A program made the position numbers and the translations under genes. The notes beneath the pieces were generated by a model that saw only the letters and a list, made by a program, of their open reading frames with translations, was not told the DNA's origin and made no database searches. Below, piece by piece: positions 45,031 to 53,492 of a stretch of 64,000 bases of DNA. Source of the stretch: Pseudomonas fluorescens (GTDB lineage Bacteria > Pseudomonadota > Gammaproteobacteria > Pseudomonadales > Pseudomonadaceae). The stretch covers positions 248,001 to 312,000 of the forward strand of contig NZ_CABVIX010000005.1 in assembly GCF_902498185.1 (NCBI RefSeq). The letters run 5' to 3'. Every line of letters starts with the position of its first letter. The stretch's first letter is position 1.

Positions 45031-45181
45031 AAGGCTAGGGTACAGCATTAAATTTACTTCATACGGCGCCCTTTATTCACAGGGCAATCGACAGCCTTTG
45101 AGCCATACTCCATCATGCAGCGGTTTTTTGGGGGAAACCCTTGCACAGCCAACGACATACCAACATTTAGTGAGCCTCAAC

Positions 45182-46105
45182 GTGAAAACTTCCCTGTCCA
45201 TACTCAGCCTGATGCTGTTGCTCACAGGAACCGCTGCCCTACCGTCGACCGCTGCTGCAGAACCCCAGGCAAAGGTTCAACGCGATCCATCCAGGTTGCA
45301 CCTTGCCTCCGGTAGTGCCTTGCTCATCGACCTGGCTACCAATAAAGAGCTCTACGCCAGCCACGCCGATCGAGTGGTCCCTATCGCGTCGGTGACCAAG
45401 CTGATGACCGCGATGGTCGTGCTGGACGCCAAACTGCCAATGGACGAGATGCTCACCATGACGATAGCGGGCAATCCGGAGATGAAAGGCGTGTATTCCA
45501 GGGTTCGCCTGGGCAGCCAGCTCGATCGCCGCGAGACTCTGCTGATCACCCTGATGTCCTCGGAAAACCGCGCAGCCAACAGCCTGGCAAACCACTACCC
45601 AGGCGGCTACGGCGCCTTCATCAAGGCAATGAACGCCAAGGCGCGCAGCCTGGGAATGAAGCATACCCGGTATGTCGAGCCGACCGGCCTGTCGACGCTG
45701 AACGTTTCGACCGCCCGCGATCTGGTGAAGCTGCTGCTGGCGGCGCGCAACTACCCCATGCTGAGCCAGTTGAGCACTACACGGGAAAAGACCGTGGCCT
45801 TCCGCAAGCCCAACTACACCCTGGGCTTTCGCAACACCGACCACCTGGTGAACAAGAGCAACTGGGACATCAAGCTGACCAAGACCGGTTTCACCAATGA
45901 AGCCGGCCATTGCCTGGTCTTGCTCACCAGGATGGACAATCGTCCGGTCGCCATGGTGATTCTCGATGCCTTTGGCAAGTACACCCACTTCGCCGACGCC
46001 AGCCGCATGCGCCAATGGCTGGAAACCGGCAGCGCCAAGCCAGCGCCTGGGGTGGCCATGCAGTACAAGGCCGAGCGGCGCGCCCGCGGCCTGGCTGCGG
46101 AGTGA
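45182..46105 (+). CDS. pbpG: D-alanyl-D-alanine endopeptidase (PBP7)
   Basis: 307-residue periplasmic penicillin-binding protein that cuts peptidoglycan cross-bridges. Signal peptide at about 1-26 ([16 protein letters not shown] ... STAAA). Active-site motifs are S70-V-T-K73 (IASVTKLM), S126-E-N128 (SSENRAAN) and K233-T-G ([10 protein letters not shown]). No ATG is available in frame; GTG 45182 puts the signal peptide at the N-terminus and is chosen over upstream alternatives, though its ribosome site is weak. It begins about 150 bp after the decayed gene. Confidence 0.9.
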   Translation: MKTSLSILSLMLLLTGTAALPSTAAAEPQAKVQRDPSRLHLASGSALLIDLATNKELYASHADRVVPIASVTKLMTAMVVLDAKLPMDEMLTMTIAGNPEMKGVYSRVRLGSQLDRRETLLITLMSSENRAANSLANHYPGGYGAFIKAMNAKARSLGMKHTRYVEPTGLSTLNVSTARDLVKLLLAARNYPMLSQLSTTREKTVAFRKPNYTLGFRNTDHLVNKSNWDIKLTKTGFTNEAGHCLVLLTRMDNRPVAMVILDAFGKYTHFADASRMRQWLETGSAKPAPGVAMQYKAERRARGLAAE

Positions 46106-46110
46106 CGCCC

Positions 46111-46136
46111 TGGCCGCCTGCTTGCGCGGGCGGCCA
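46111..46136. terminator. Hairpin between convergent pbpG and FlxA-like gene
   Basis: TGGCCGCC / GGCGGCCA, 8-bp stem and 10-nt loop, 5 bp after the pbpG stop. No T-run. Confidence 0.45.
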
Positions 46137-46142
46137 GTCTCA

Positions 46143-46571
46143 TCAGGCTTGGGTGTTGACGATCCCGCCTGCACTGCTGCCGCCGGTCTCGGTCAGGGCT
46201 TCGAGCAACTGGGCAGTTGCTGACTGGATCTCTCCGTTGAGCGTGGCAATGCTGGCTTGCTTGGCGGCAGCTGCGGACTGCCTGGCCGTTTCGTCCAGGT
46301 TGCTGGTCGCAAGCTGGGCCAGTTGCTTCTGCTCTTCGGCCAGCTGCTTCTGGAGCTGCTTGATCGCCTCGCGCAACTGGGTGATCTGATCCGACTCGCT
46401 GCTCTGTTCGGTGCTCCCTGCCGCACCACCCGCCGCACCGCCTCCACGCACGCCCGAGACATCGGCAGTGGCGCCGGACTTGGTTTCTTCACTGGATGCG
46501 GCAGCCTCAGCGGACTTGGCGACGACGCCAAGTGGGCTGCTGCTGATGGTCACGCTACTGATGCCTACCAT
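46143..46571 (-). CDS. FlxA-like coiled-coil protein
   Basis: 142 residues. Residues about 60-95 form a coiled coil (DQITQLREAIKQLQKQLAEE) with the repeated Q-L-x-K-Q pattern of the FlxA family. Flanks are low-complexity Ala/Ser/Gly. No signal peptide. ATG 46571 has AGGAGG 6 nt upstream. E. coli FlxA is controlled by the flagellar sigma factor, but no role is established and nothing flagellar is nearby. Confidence 0.7.
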   Translation of the reverse strand: MVGISSVTISSSPLGVVAKSAEAAASSEETKSGATADVSGVRGGGAAGGAAGSTEQSSESDQITQLREAIKQLQKQLAEEQKQLAQLATSNLDETARQSAAAAKQASIATLNGEIQSATAQLLEALTETGGSSAGGIVNTQA

Positions 46572-46683
46572 GGGTTCCTCCTTTTTCAAACGGTCCTTTA
46601 AACCGCCGTATCGGCCGTCATCGGCATTTCTTGAGCAATCTGCTCTCCCCCGCGAGCCCGAGCCGGGCGCAACGGGTAGCCGG

Positions 46684-46707
46684 TAAATTCCGCCAGTGCC
46701 GCCTCGT
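46684..46707 (+). promoter_or_regulatory. PvdS iron-starvation promoter of pvdA
   Basis: TAAAT (46684-46688), exactly 16 nt, then CGT (46705-46707): the consensus recognised by the pyoverdine ECF sigma factor PvdS. It is 72 bp upstream of the pvdA start. Confidence 0.85.
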
Positions 46708-46778
46708 TCTATGGATGTACTTGCACGGGAGCCCGCCCCCGCAGCTGCCCAGCCTCGATTACCCACGGAACCGCATCC

Positions 46779-48113
46779 ATGAGCCAGACGCATACCCCGG
46801 AAACTATCAATGACCTGATCGGCGTGGGTTTCGGCCCGTCCAACCTGGCCTTGGCCATCGCCTTGGAGGAGCTTGCCGAAACCCATGGCCACGCACTGGA
46901 AGCCTTGTTCATCGACAAGCAGAGCGACTACCGCTGGCACGGCAATACACTGGCCACCCAGAGCGAGCTGCAGATCTCGTTTCTCAAGGACCTGGTGTCG
47001 TTGCGCAACCCCACCAGCCCCTACAGTTTCGTCAATTATCTGCACCAGAAACAGCGTCTGGCCGACTTCATCAATCTGGGTACCTTCTACCCTTGCCGCC
47101 TGGAGTACAACGATTACCTGCGGTGGGCTGCCGAGCATTTCGCGACCCAGGCCGTCTATGGCGAAGAAGTGGTGCGCATAGAGCCCGAAGTGCGCAGCGG
47201 CAAGGTCGAGCACCTGCGCCTGGTGTCGCGCGACAGCGAAGGCCGCGAACTCAGCCGGCGCACCCGTTCGGTGGTGGTGGGCAGCGGCGGTACACCGAAG
47301 ATCCCCGACGCATTCAGCACCTTCCGAGACGACCCGCGGGTGTTCCATCATTCCCAGTACCTGTGCAGCCTGGCGAAACTGCCGTGTGCCCAGGGCAAGC
47401 CGATGCGCATCGCCGTGATCGGCTCAGGGCAAAGTGCCGCCGAGGCGTTCATCGACCTCAACGACAGCTATCCCTCGGTCAAGGTCGACATGGTACTGCG
47501 CGCCTCAGCCTTGAAGCCTGCCGATGACAGCCCGTTCGTCAACGAAATCTTCACGCCCGAATACACCGACCTCGTCTTCAATCAGCCGGTCGGCGAGCGC
47601 AGCAAGCTGGTCCAGGAATATCACAACACCAACTATTCGGTAGTCGATGTGGACCTCATCGAGCGCATCTACGGGATCCTCTATCGCCAGAAGGTCGCTC
47701 ACCAGTATCGTCACAATGTGCTGTGCCGACGCCATATAGAGACGGTCGTGTCGACCGCGCAAGGCATCGAGATGACCCTGCGCGACCTGGCCACCGGGCA
47801 ACGCCAGACCCATCGCTATGACGCCGTGATCCTGGCCACGGGTTATGAGCGCCGCTCGCACCGAGACCTGCTCGCGCCGTTGCAGGGCTATCTGGACGAC
47901 TTTACCGTGGACCGCAACTACCGGGTGCTGGCAAGCCCCGAGCTGCAGGCGTCGGTCTACCTGCAAGGATTCTGCGAGGCGTCCCATGGCCTGAGCGATA
48001 CGCTACTCTCGGTACTTCCCGTGCGCGCGGCGGAGATCGGCCAGGCGCTCTATCGCGACCTGGCCCAGTACCGGAGCCCCGCGCCAGTGACAGCGGCGTT
48101 CGCCCGCGCCTGA
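46779..48113 (+). CDS. pvdA: L-ornithine N5-monooxygenase (pyoverdine biosynthesis)
   Basis: 444-residue FAD/NADPH-dependent N-hydroxylating monooxygenase, the usual length. FAD loop GVGFGPSNLALAIALEE at about 15-31, substrate region WHGNTLATQSELQISFLKDL, NADPH loop VIGSGQSAAEAF near 210-222, and the C-terminal ATGY motif are present. It makes N5-hydroxyornithine, the precursor of the hydroxamate iron ligands of pyoverdine. A consensus PvdS box lies upstream, and the fpv iron-release operon follows downstream. Pyoverdine peptide synthetases are not in the window. Confidence 0.95.
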   Translation: MSQTHTPETINDLIGVGFGPSNLALAIALEELAETHGHALEALFIDKQSDYRWHGNTLATQSELQISFLKDLVSLRNPTSPYSFVNYLHQKQRLADFINLGTFYPCRLEYNDYLRWAAEHFATQAVYGEEVVRIEPEVRSGKVEHLRLVSRDSEGRELSRRTRSVVVGSGGTPKIPDAFSTFRDDPRVFHHSQYLCSLAKLPCAQGKPMRIAVIGSGQSAAEAFIDLNDSYPSVKVDMVLRASALKPADDSPFVNEIFTPEYTDLVFNQPVGERSKLVQEYHNTNYSVVDVDLIERIYGILYRQKVAHQYRHNVLCRRHIETVVSTAQGIEMTLRDLATGQRQTHRYDAVILATGYERRSHRDLLAPLQGYLDDFTVDRNYRVLASPELQASVYLQGFCEASHGLSDTLLSVLPVRAAEIGQALYRDLAQYRSPAPVTAAFARA

Positions 48114-48141
48114 CAGCAAGCCGGGGCTTCGGCCCCCTGAG

Positions 48142-48176
48142 CCCGACCTGCACCTACCTGGGGCCGGTCGGGTTTT
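48142..48176 (+). terminator. Terminator of pvdA
   Basis: CCCGACC / GGTCGGG stem (loop 17 nt) followed by TTTT; a second small hairpin GGGGC-TTCG-GCCCC precedes it. Confidence 0.7.
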
Positions 48177-48214
48177 GCCGCTTCTGAAACATTTGCTTTC
48201 ATTTAAATTGGCAG

Positions 48215-48233
48215 GATTTGTATTCTCATTCGT
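48215..48233. promoter_or_regulatory. Candidate Fur box upstream of fpvG
   Basis: On the minus strand the 19-mer reads ACGAATGAGAATACAAATC, which matches the classical Fur consensus GATAATGATAATCATTATC at about 11 of 19 positions, including the ATGANAAT core. It lies 67-85 bp before the fpvG start. A PvdS-type TAAAT/CGT pair here has the wrong spacing (22). Confidence 0.5.
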
Positions 48234-48299
48234 CTTTACTAGTGCAGCCTCCAGGTTGAGCTTGCCCTTGACCCCAATTCTTCCAATCAAGAAAGCCCC

Positions 48300-49499
48300 A
48301 TGGCCCAACAAACCAAGAAGTCCAAATCCAGGCTATGGTTCCTGGTTCACAGCTGGCTCGCCCTGCCGATCTGGTTCTTTGTCCTCATTGTGTGCTTTAC
48401 CGGCATGCTCGCGGTCGTCAGCCAGGAAATCGTCTGGCTGGCCAACCCTGACGTGCGGGCGACCCAGCCCAATGATGACGCCGAGCGGCTGAGCTACCAG
48501 CAAGTCCTCGATGCTGTGCATACAGCCCAGCCAGACGCCGCCGTGCGGTTTCTCAACCAGCCGGATGGTTCGCACTTTGCCCTCAACGTCGGCGTGACCC
48601 TGCCCGACGGCACGTCGCCTACTCTGTACGTCAATCCCTACACGGGAGTGATCCAGGGCAAAAGCCCGGACTTCAACTTCGAGGCGTTCACCCGCGCCCT
48701 GCACGGCTGGTGGCTGGTGCCGTTCACCAGCGGGTACAGCTGGGGTTGGTACCTGGTGTCGCTGCTCGGCCTGCCGATGCTGGCTTCGCTGGTCACGGGA
48801 CTGGTGGTCTACAAGAAATTCTGGAAAGGCTTTTTCAAACCCGTACGCCTGGGCCATGGCTCGCGGATTTTCTGGGGCGACGTGCACCGGCTGGCCGGGG
48901 TCTGGTCGATCTGGTTCATCGCGGTGATCTCGATCACCGGCCTGTGGTTCCTGATTCAGGCGATTCTGGCCGACAACCACATCACGATTTCGACTGAACC
49001 CGTGGTGCCCGTGATCGCCCGCGAGCAAGTGCCGCAGAGCGCCGACGGCTCGCCGGCGCCGCGCATCGGCCTTGATGAAGCCGTGGACCTCGCCCAGACG
49101 CAGATCCCCGGCCTGGACGTGAGCTTCATCTTCATGCCCTCCACTGCCTACAGCCATGTGAGCCTGAGCGGACGGGGCTGGTACCCGCTGATGTTCCAGA
49201 GCGCCAGCGTCAATCCCTACACCAGCAAGGTCGACAGTCAGTTCCTGCTGGGGGACCGCTCGACCCTGGAGTTCGTTACCGAATCGATGCGCCCGCTGCA
49301 CACGGGTGACTTCGGCGGCCTGGCGATCAAGCTGATCTGGGCCTTCTTCGGCCTGGTCCTGACCCTGATGGTGCTAAGCGGTCTGCTCATCTGGACCAAA
49401 CGCACCGCCCAAGCCACCGCCGCCGCACTCAAGCGCAGCGAACGCCAGCCGCGTCAGCGCCAACCCCGGCCCGAGCCCGCCACGGAGGTCCAGTCATGA
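48300..49499 (+). CDS. fpvG: Ferripyoverdine reductase FpvG (PepSY-associated TM protein)
   Basis: 399-residue inner-membrane protein with four helices (about 17-40, 150-175, 205-227, 345-368) and PepSY domains in the periplasmic loops. In P. aeruginosa FpvG (PA2403) reduces Fe3+ in ferripyoverdine in the periplasm so that iron is released. Conserved His/Trp residues near the helices (VHSWLALPIW, ALHGWWLVP, VHRLAGVWS) fit heme or electron transfer. It is first in a tight eight-gene operon, each start overlapping or closely following the previous stop, in the same order as PA2403-PA2410. Confidence 0.93.
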   Translation: MAQQTKKSKSRLWFLVHSWLALPIWFFVLIVCFTGMLAVVSQEIVWLANPDVRATQPNDDAERLSYQQVLDAVHTAQPDAAVRFLNQPDGSHFALNVGVTLPDGTSPTLYVNPYTGVIQGKSPDFNFEAFTRALHGWWLVPFTSGYSWGWYLVSLLGLPMLASLVTGLVVYKKFWKGFFKPVRLGHGSRIFWGDVHRLAGVWSIWFIAVISITGLWFLIQAILADNHITISTEPVVPVIAREQVPQSADGSPAPRIGLDEAVDLAQTQIPGLDVSFIFMPSTAYSHVSLSGRGWYPLMFQSASVNPYTSKVDSQFLLGDRSTLEFVTESMRPLHTGDFGGLAIKLIWAFFGLVLTLMVLSGLLIWTKRTAQATAAALKRSERQPRQRQPRPEPATEVQS

Positions 49500-50035
49500 G
49501 CCAGGTCCAAGCCCTGTCCGCCAGCCCGCTCAAGCAGTTCTGGCTCAAATGGCGCTTCCACATCAACATCCTGCTGCTGCTCGTCCCGCTGGGGTTCATG
49601 CCCAAGTATTTCGCCGATGCGCGGCTGTTCCGCGGCGAAGCGGGCCTTGGCGCGACTGTGATTCACGATATCAAGATCGGTCCCTGGAGCCTCGATCTCG
49701 CCGAGCTGCGCGACCAGGCTCCTCGCGCCGATGGCCCGGCGGGCTATTTCAAGACCTTCAACGCGGCCCTGTGCAAGACCTGCGACACCGGCGTCAAGGC
49801 CATCTACCTGCGTATCGGCAAGCCCCGCAGCCTGCGCGCAGCGGGCACCATCTTCTTCGGCACGCCCTACCGCATGGTCACTTCGCTTCCCGTACCACCG
49901 CGCACCCGGCCAGATGCCGATATCTGGATCACAATCGAAGGCTGGGACGGCAGCATGCACCAGGCTTCGGTACCCCTGGCCAAGGCTTCGCCGGCGACCA
50001 TCGCCTGGCTCGATACCCAAGGAGGCAACAAATGA
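49496..50035 (+). CDS. fpvH: FpvH, inner-membrane accessory of ferripyoverdine reduction
   Basis: 179 residues with one membrane helix at about 19-38 (FHINILLLLVPLGFMPKYF) and a periplasmic domain containing a CxxC pair (ALCKTCDTG) that could be redox-active or bind metal. The start overlaps fpvG by 4 bp. In P. aeruginosa FpvH (PA2404) works with FpvG, J and K in the complex that removes iron from pyoverdine. Confidence 0.9.
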   Translation: MSQVQALSASPLKQFWLKWRFHINILLLLVPLGFMPKYFADARLFRGEAGLGATVIHDIKIGPWSLDLAELRDQAPRADGPAGYFKTFNAALCKTCDTGVKAIYLRIGKPRSLRAAGTIFFGTPYRMVTSLPVPPRTRPDADIWITIEGWDGSMHQASVPLAKASPATIAWLDTQGGNK

Positions 50036-50352
50036 AACACATCCTGCGCAAGTTGACCCTGCCCCTGCTGTTGCTGGCCGCAGGCCCCGCATTGGCCCAC
50101 AATCCGATGTGCGAATGCGAGGCGATCGGTACTGACCAGGTCAAGTGCACGGGCGGTTTCTCCGATGGCAGCGGTGCCGCGGGCGTGACCCTCGATGTGA
50201 TCGGCTACGACGAGCAGGTCCTGGTGCCGGGCAAGCTTGGGACTGACTCGAGCATGACGTTCAAGCGCCCGGGCGGCGAGTTCTACGTGCTGTTCGATGC
50301 GGGTCCTGGCCATGTGGTCGAAGTCGACCATGCCGACATCGGTGAGCCATGA
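50032..50352 (+). CDS. fpvJ: FpvJ, small periplasmic protein of the ferripyoverdine system
   Basis: 106 residues. Signal peptide at about 1-22 (LTLPLLLLAAGPALA), mature part starting HNPMCECEAIG with a CxC motif followed by another Cys. The fold looks like a small beta-barrel. ATG 50032 overlaps the fpvH stop (ATGA), and the stop overlaps the fpvK start. In P. aeruginosa FpvJ (PA2405) is part of the FpvCDEFGHJK iron-release machinery. Confidence 0.88.
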   Translation: MKHILRKLTLPLLLLAAGPALAHNPMCECEAIGTDQVKCTGGFSDGSGAAGVTLDVIGYDEQVLVPGKLGTDSSMTFKRPGGEFYVLFDAGPGHVVEVDHADIGEP

Positions 50353-50918
50353 GCCGCGCCCAGGTGGTACGCCCGGCCGGTGCCGGGCATGAAACCCTCT
50401 ATGTGCTGCTGACCAGCCTGTTGATCGTGGCGCTGGCCGCGACCGTGGTGTCGCTGCGCGGCGAGCGCGTGGACGAGGTGGCGATCGCCTCCCACCAGCT
50501 CGATGCCCGCCGCGATCTCAATGCCGCCGAACAGGGCATCTACACCGATCTGCGCGTGGCCTTTGACGAGATCCAGATGCAGCGCGAGGAAAGCGCCCTG
50601 ACGCCAAGTGTTCAAGCACTGGCCGACGAAGGCTTCCCCCCCTTCGTCGCGGATGCCAGCAGCGCCAGCCGCGGGAGCCATCAATGGCAGTGGCTCGACC
50701 TGGGTGCCTACCTGGGCCAGAGCGCCGACAGCCAGGTTGCCGGCAGTTTCCTGCTGATCGTGCCCCAGGCGAGCGAGGGCCAGGCCGATGTCTGGCTGCG
50801 CCGCGAAGGTGTCAGCGCAGTGCCCACGGCCCTGGACGCAGGCTCGCTGATCACCGCCGGCTGGCAGCAGATCGCTACTCACTATGACGCCGGGGTCACC
50901 CGCCAACACCGTCACTGA
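50349..50918 (+). CDS. fpvK: FpvK, membrane-anchored accessory protein
   Basis: 189 residues with an N-terminal helix at about 17-36 (LYVLLTSLLIVALAATVVSL) and a periplasmic domain that starts with a helical stretch (DARRDLNAAEQGIYTDLRVA) and ends His-rich (TRQHRH). The start overlaps fpvJ (ATGA), and a 14-bp gap leads to fpvC. In P. aeruginosa FpvK (PA2406) is needed with FpvG for efficient iron release. Confidence 0.87.
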   Translation: MSRAQVVRPAGAGHETLYVLLTSLLIVALAATVVSLRGERVDEVAIASHQLDARRDLNAAEQGIYTDLRVAFDEIQMQREESALTPSVQALADEGFPPFVADASSASRGSHQWQWLDLGAYLGQSADSQVAGSFLLIVPQASEGQADVWLRREGVSAVPTALDAGSLITAGWQQIATHYDAGVTRQHRH

Positions 50919-50932
50919 TACAAGGACGCCCC

Positions 50933-51850
50933 ATGTTTCGCTCCACCCTCGCCCGCCGTGTTGTCAGCCTGCTGGTTGCCTGCGCCCTGCCCGCCCTGGC
51001 CCTGGCCGACGGCGGCAAGCCGCTGCGCATTGGCATCACCCTGCACCCCTATTACAGCTACGTGAGCAATATTGTCGGTGACAAGGCCGAAGTGGTGCCG
51101 CTGATTCCCGCCGGCTTCAATCCTCATGCCTATGAGCCGCGCGCCGAGGACATCAAGCGCATCGGCACGCTTGATGTAATCGTGCTCAACGGCGTCGGCC
51201 ACGACGACTTTGCCGATCGCATGATCGCGGCCAGCGAAAAGCCCGGCATCAAGACCATCGAGTCAAACGCCAATGTGCCGTTGCTGGCGGCCACCGGCAT
51301 TGCCGCACGCGGCGCCGGCAAGGTGGTCAACCCCCACACCTTCCTCTCTATCAGCGCCAGCATTGCACAGATCAACAACATTGCCCGTGAACTGGGCAAG
51401 ATCGACCCGGACAACGCCCGCTACTACACCCAGAACGCCCGCGCCTATGCCAAGCGCCTGCGTGCGCTGCGCGCCGAGGCGCTGGCCAAGGTGACCGAGG
51501 CGCCGGGCGCGGAGTTTCGTGTGGCGACCATCCATGCCGCGTATGACTACCTGGTGCGGGAGTTCGGTCTCGAAGTCACCGCAGTAGTGGAACCTGCCCA
51601 CGGCATCGAGCCCAGTCCTGCGCAACTGAAAAAGACCATCGACCAGCTCAAGGCGCTGGATGTGAAGGTGATCTTCTCGGAAATGGACTTCCCGTCTGCC
51701 TATGTCGACACCATCCAGCGCGAGTCGGGCGTGAGGATCTATCCGCTGACCCACATTTCCTACGGCGAATACACCAAGGAAAAGTATGAAGTGGAAATGA
51801 AGCGCAACCTCGACACCGTGGTCAAGGCCATCCAGGAGTCGCGCGCATGA
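50933..51850 (+). CDS. fpvC: Periplasmic metal-binding protein FpvC (cluster A-I, ZnuA/TroA-like)
   Basis: 305 residues. Signal peptide about 1-25 (SLLVACALPALALA). Metal ligands typical of cluster 9 binding proteins: His in NPHAYEPR, His in NPHTFLS, His in TIHAAYDYL, and Glu/Asp in EMDFPSAYV. In P. aeruginosa FpvC (PA2407) chelates the Fe2+ freed from pyoverdine and hands it to FpvDE. Its stop overlaps fpvD by 4 bp. Confidence 0.9.
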   Translation: MFRSTLARRVVSLLVACALPALALADGGKPLRIGITLHPYYSYVSNIVGDKAEVVPLIPAGFNPHAYEPRAEDIKRIGTLDVIVLNGVGHDDFADRMIAASEKPGIKTIESNANVPLLAATGIAARGAGKVVNPHTFLSISASIAQINNIARELGKIDPDNARYYTQNARAYAKRLRALRAEALAKVTEAPGAEFRVATIHAAYDYLVREFGLEVTAVVEPAHGIEPSPAQLKKTIDQLKALDVKVIFSEMDFPSAYVDTIQRESGVRIYPLTHISYGEYTKEKYEVEMKRNLDTVVKAIQESRA

Positions 51851-52593
51851 CTGCTGCAGCCAATCTAGCCGCAGCATGCGGGCCGCGCATCGAGTTCGCG
51901 GGCATCGACCTGACGCTGGGGCGCACGCGCATCCTCGAACAGGTCACCTTCGCTGTCGCCTCCGGCAGCGTGCATGCCATCGTCGGGCCCAACGGCGGCG
52001 GGAAGAGCTCGTTGATCAAGACCTTGCTCGGGCAGATGCCGCATCAGGGCCAGTTGACCCTGAATTGGCCGGGTGACGGCCAGGTGATCGGCTATGTGCC
52101 CCAGGCGCTGGAATTCGACCGCGGCCTGCCAATGACCGTGGATGATTTCATGGCTGCCATGTGCCAGAAGCGCCCAGCGTTTCTGGGCCTTTCCCGGCGT
52201 GTTGCCCCAGCCATCGATGCGGCGCTGGCGCGGGTCGGCATGCTCGACAAGCGCAAGCGCCGCATGGGGGCGTTGTCGGGCGGCGAGCGCCAGCGCGTGC
52301 TGCTCGCCCAGGGCCTGATCCCGGCGCCGCAGTTGCTGGTGCTGGATGAACCGATGTCGGCGCTGGACGAAGCCGGTGCCCAGGTGTTCGAGCAGTTGCT
52401 GCTGGCCTGGCGTCAAGCCGGGACCACGGTACTGTGGATCGAGCACGACCTCGAAGCGGTCCTGCGCCTGGCCGACCGGGTCACCGGCCTGAGCCGCAGA
52501 GTGCTATTCGATGCCCCGCCTGCCCAGGCACTGACTCCGGAACGCCTGCTAGGGCTATTTTCCATCCATCCCCGCAGCGAGAGCCTGGCCTGA
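51847..52593 (+). CDS. fpvD: ABC transporter ATP-binding protein FpvD
   Basis: 248-residue ATPase. Walker A GPNGGGKSS (about 45-53), signature LSGGERQRV, Walker B LLVLDEP and switch His in EHDLEAV are complete. It powers Fe2+ import through FpvE. The start overlaps fpvC, and its TGA overlaps the fpvE ATG by one base. Confidence 0.93.
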   Translation: MTAAANLAAACGPRIEFAGIDLTLGRTRILEQVTFAVASGSVHAIVGPNGGGKSSLIKTLLGQMPHQGQLTLNWPGDGQVIGYVPQALEFDRGLPMTVDDFMAAMCQKRPAFLGLSRRVAPAIDAALARVGMLDKRKRRMGALSGGERQRVLLAQGLIPAPQLLVLDEPMSALDEAGAQVFEQLLLAWRQAGTTVLWIEHDLEAVLRLADRVTGLSRRVLFDAPPAQALTPERLLGLFSIHPRSESLA

Positions 52594-53492
52594 TGACTTA
52601 CGAAGCATTCCGCCTGCTGATCCAGGAATGGGCCAGCGCCGGCTACCTGCCCGAAGCCCTGGCCTACGGGTTCGTGGTCAACGCCCTGCTCGCGGGTCTG
52701 ATGATCGGCCCTGTGCTTGGCGGCCTTGGCACCCTGGTGGTAGTCAAGCGATTCGCTTTCTTCTCCGAGGCCGTGGGCCATGCCGCGCTGACGGGCGTGG
52801 CCATCGGCATCCTGCTCGGCGAGCCCTACACCGGACCGTACGGCAGCCTGTTCGGGTACTGCCTGCTGTTTGGTATTCTGCTCAACTTCCTGCGTAACCG
52901 TACCGGGCTCTCCCCCGATACCCTGATCGGCGTATTTCTTTCGGTGTCGCTGGCGCTCGGCGCAAGCCTGCTGCTGATGCTGGCGGGCAAGATCAACGTG
53001 CACATCCTCGAGAACGTATTGTTCGGCTCGGTATTGACGGTCAGCGCCCAGGACTTGCTGGTGCTGGGGATCGTCGCGCTGATGGTCCTCGGCCTGGCGC
53101 TGCCGCTGTACAACCGAATCATATTGGCCAGCTTCAACCCGCAACTGGCGGCAGTACGCGGCGTCGCCGTGAAGACCCTCGACTACCTGTTCGTCGTATT
53201 GGTGACCTTGGTGACCGTGGCGGCGGTCAAGGTCATCGGCGCAATCCTGGTGGGCGCGTTGCTGGTCATCCCGGCGGCGGCCGCGCGACTGGTCAGCCAG
53301 TCGCTCAAGGGATTTTTCTGGGTGTCGGTACTGATCGCCACACTGAGCACCCTGCTTGGCATCCTCATGCCCATCGTCTTCGATCTGCCGGTGCCGTCCG
53401 GGGCCGCGATCATCCTGGTGTCGGGCTGCTGTTTCGCGCTCGCGGCGCTGGCCCGCGCCCTCGTTCCACGCCTGCAAGGAAACCCGGCATGA
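52593..53492 (+). CDS. fpvE: ABC transporter permease FpvE
   Basis: 299-residue, roughly eight-helix permease of the ZnuB/MntB type (VVVKRFAFFSEAVGHAALTG; VVTLVTVAAVKVIGAILVGA). It forms the inner-membrane channel with FpvD. The ATG at 52593 is chosen from the family N-terminus (MTYEAFRLLIQEW), as the longer open frame runs inside fpvD. It overlaps fpvF by 4 bp. Confidence 0.92.
   Translation: MTYEAFRLLIQEWASAGYLPEALAYGFVVNALLAGLMIGPVLGGLGTLVVVKRFAFFSEAVGHAALTGVAIGILLGEPYTGPYGSLFGYCLLFGILLNFLRNRTGLSPDTLIGVFLSVSLALGASLLLMLAGKINVHILENVLFGSVLTVSAQDLLVLGIVALMVLGLALPLYNRIILASFNPQLAAVRGVAVKTLDYLFVVLVTLVTVAAVKVIGAILVGALLVIPAAAARLVSQSLKGFFWVSVLIATLSTLLGILMPIVFDLPVPSGAAIILVSGCCFALAALARALVPRLQGNPA

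Noticed and set aside
48204..48233. PvdS box before fpvG
   Set aside because: TAAAT and CGT are present but 22 nt apart instead of 16-17.
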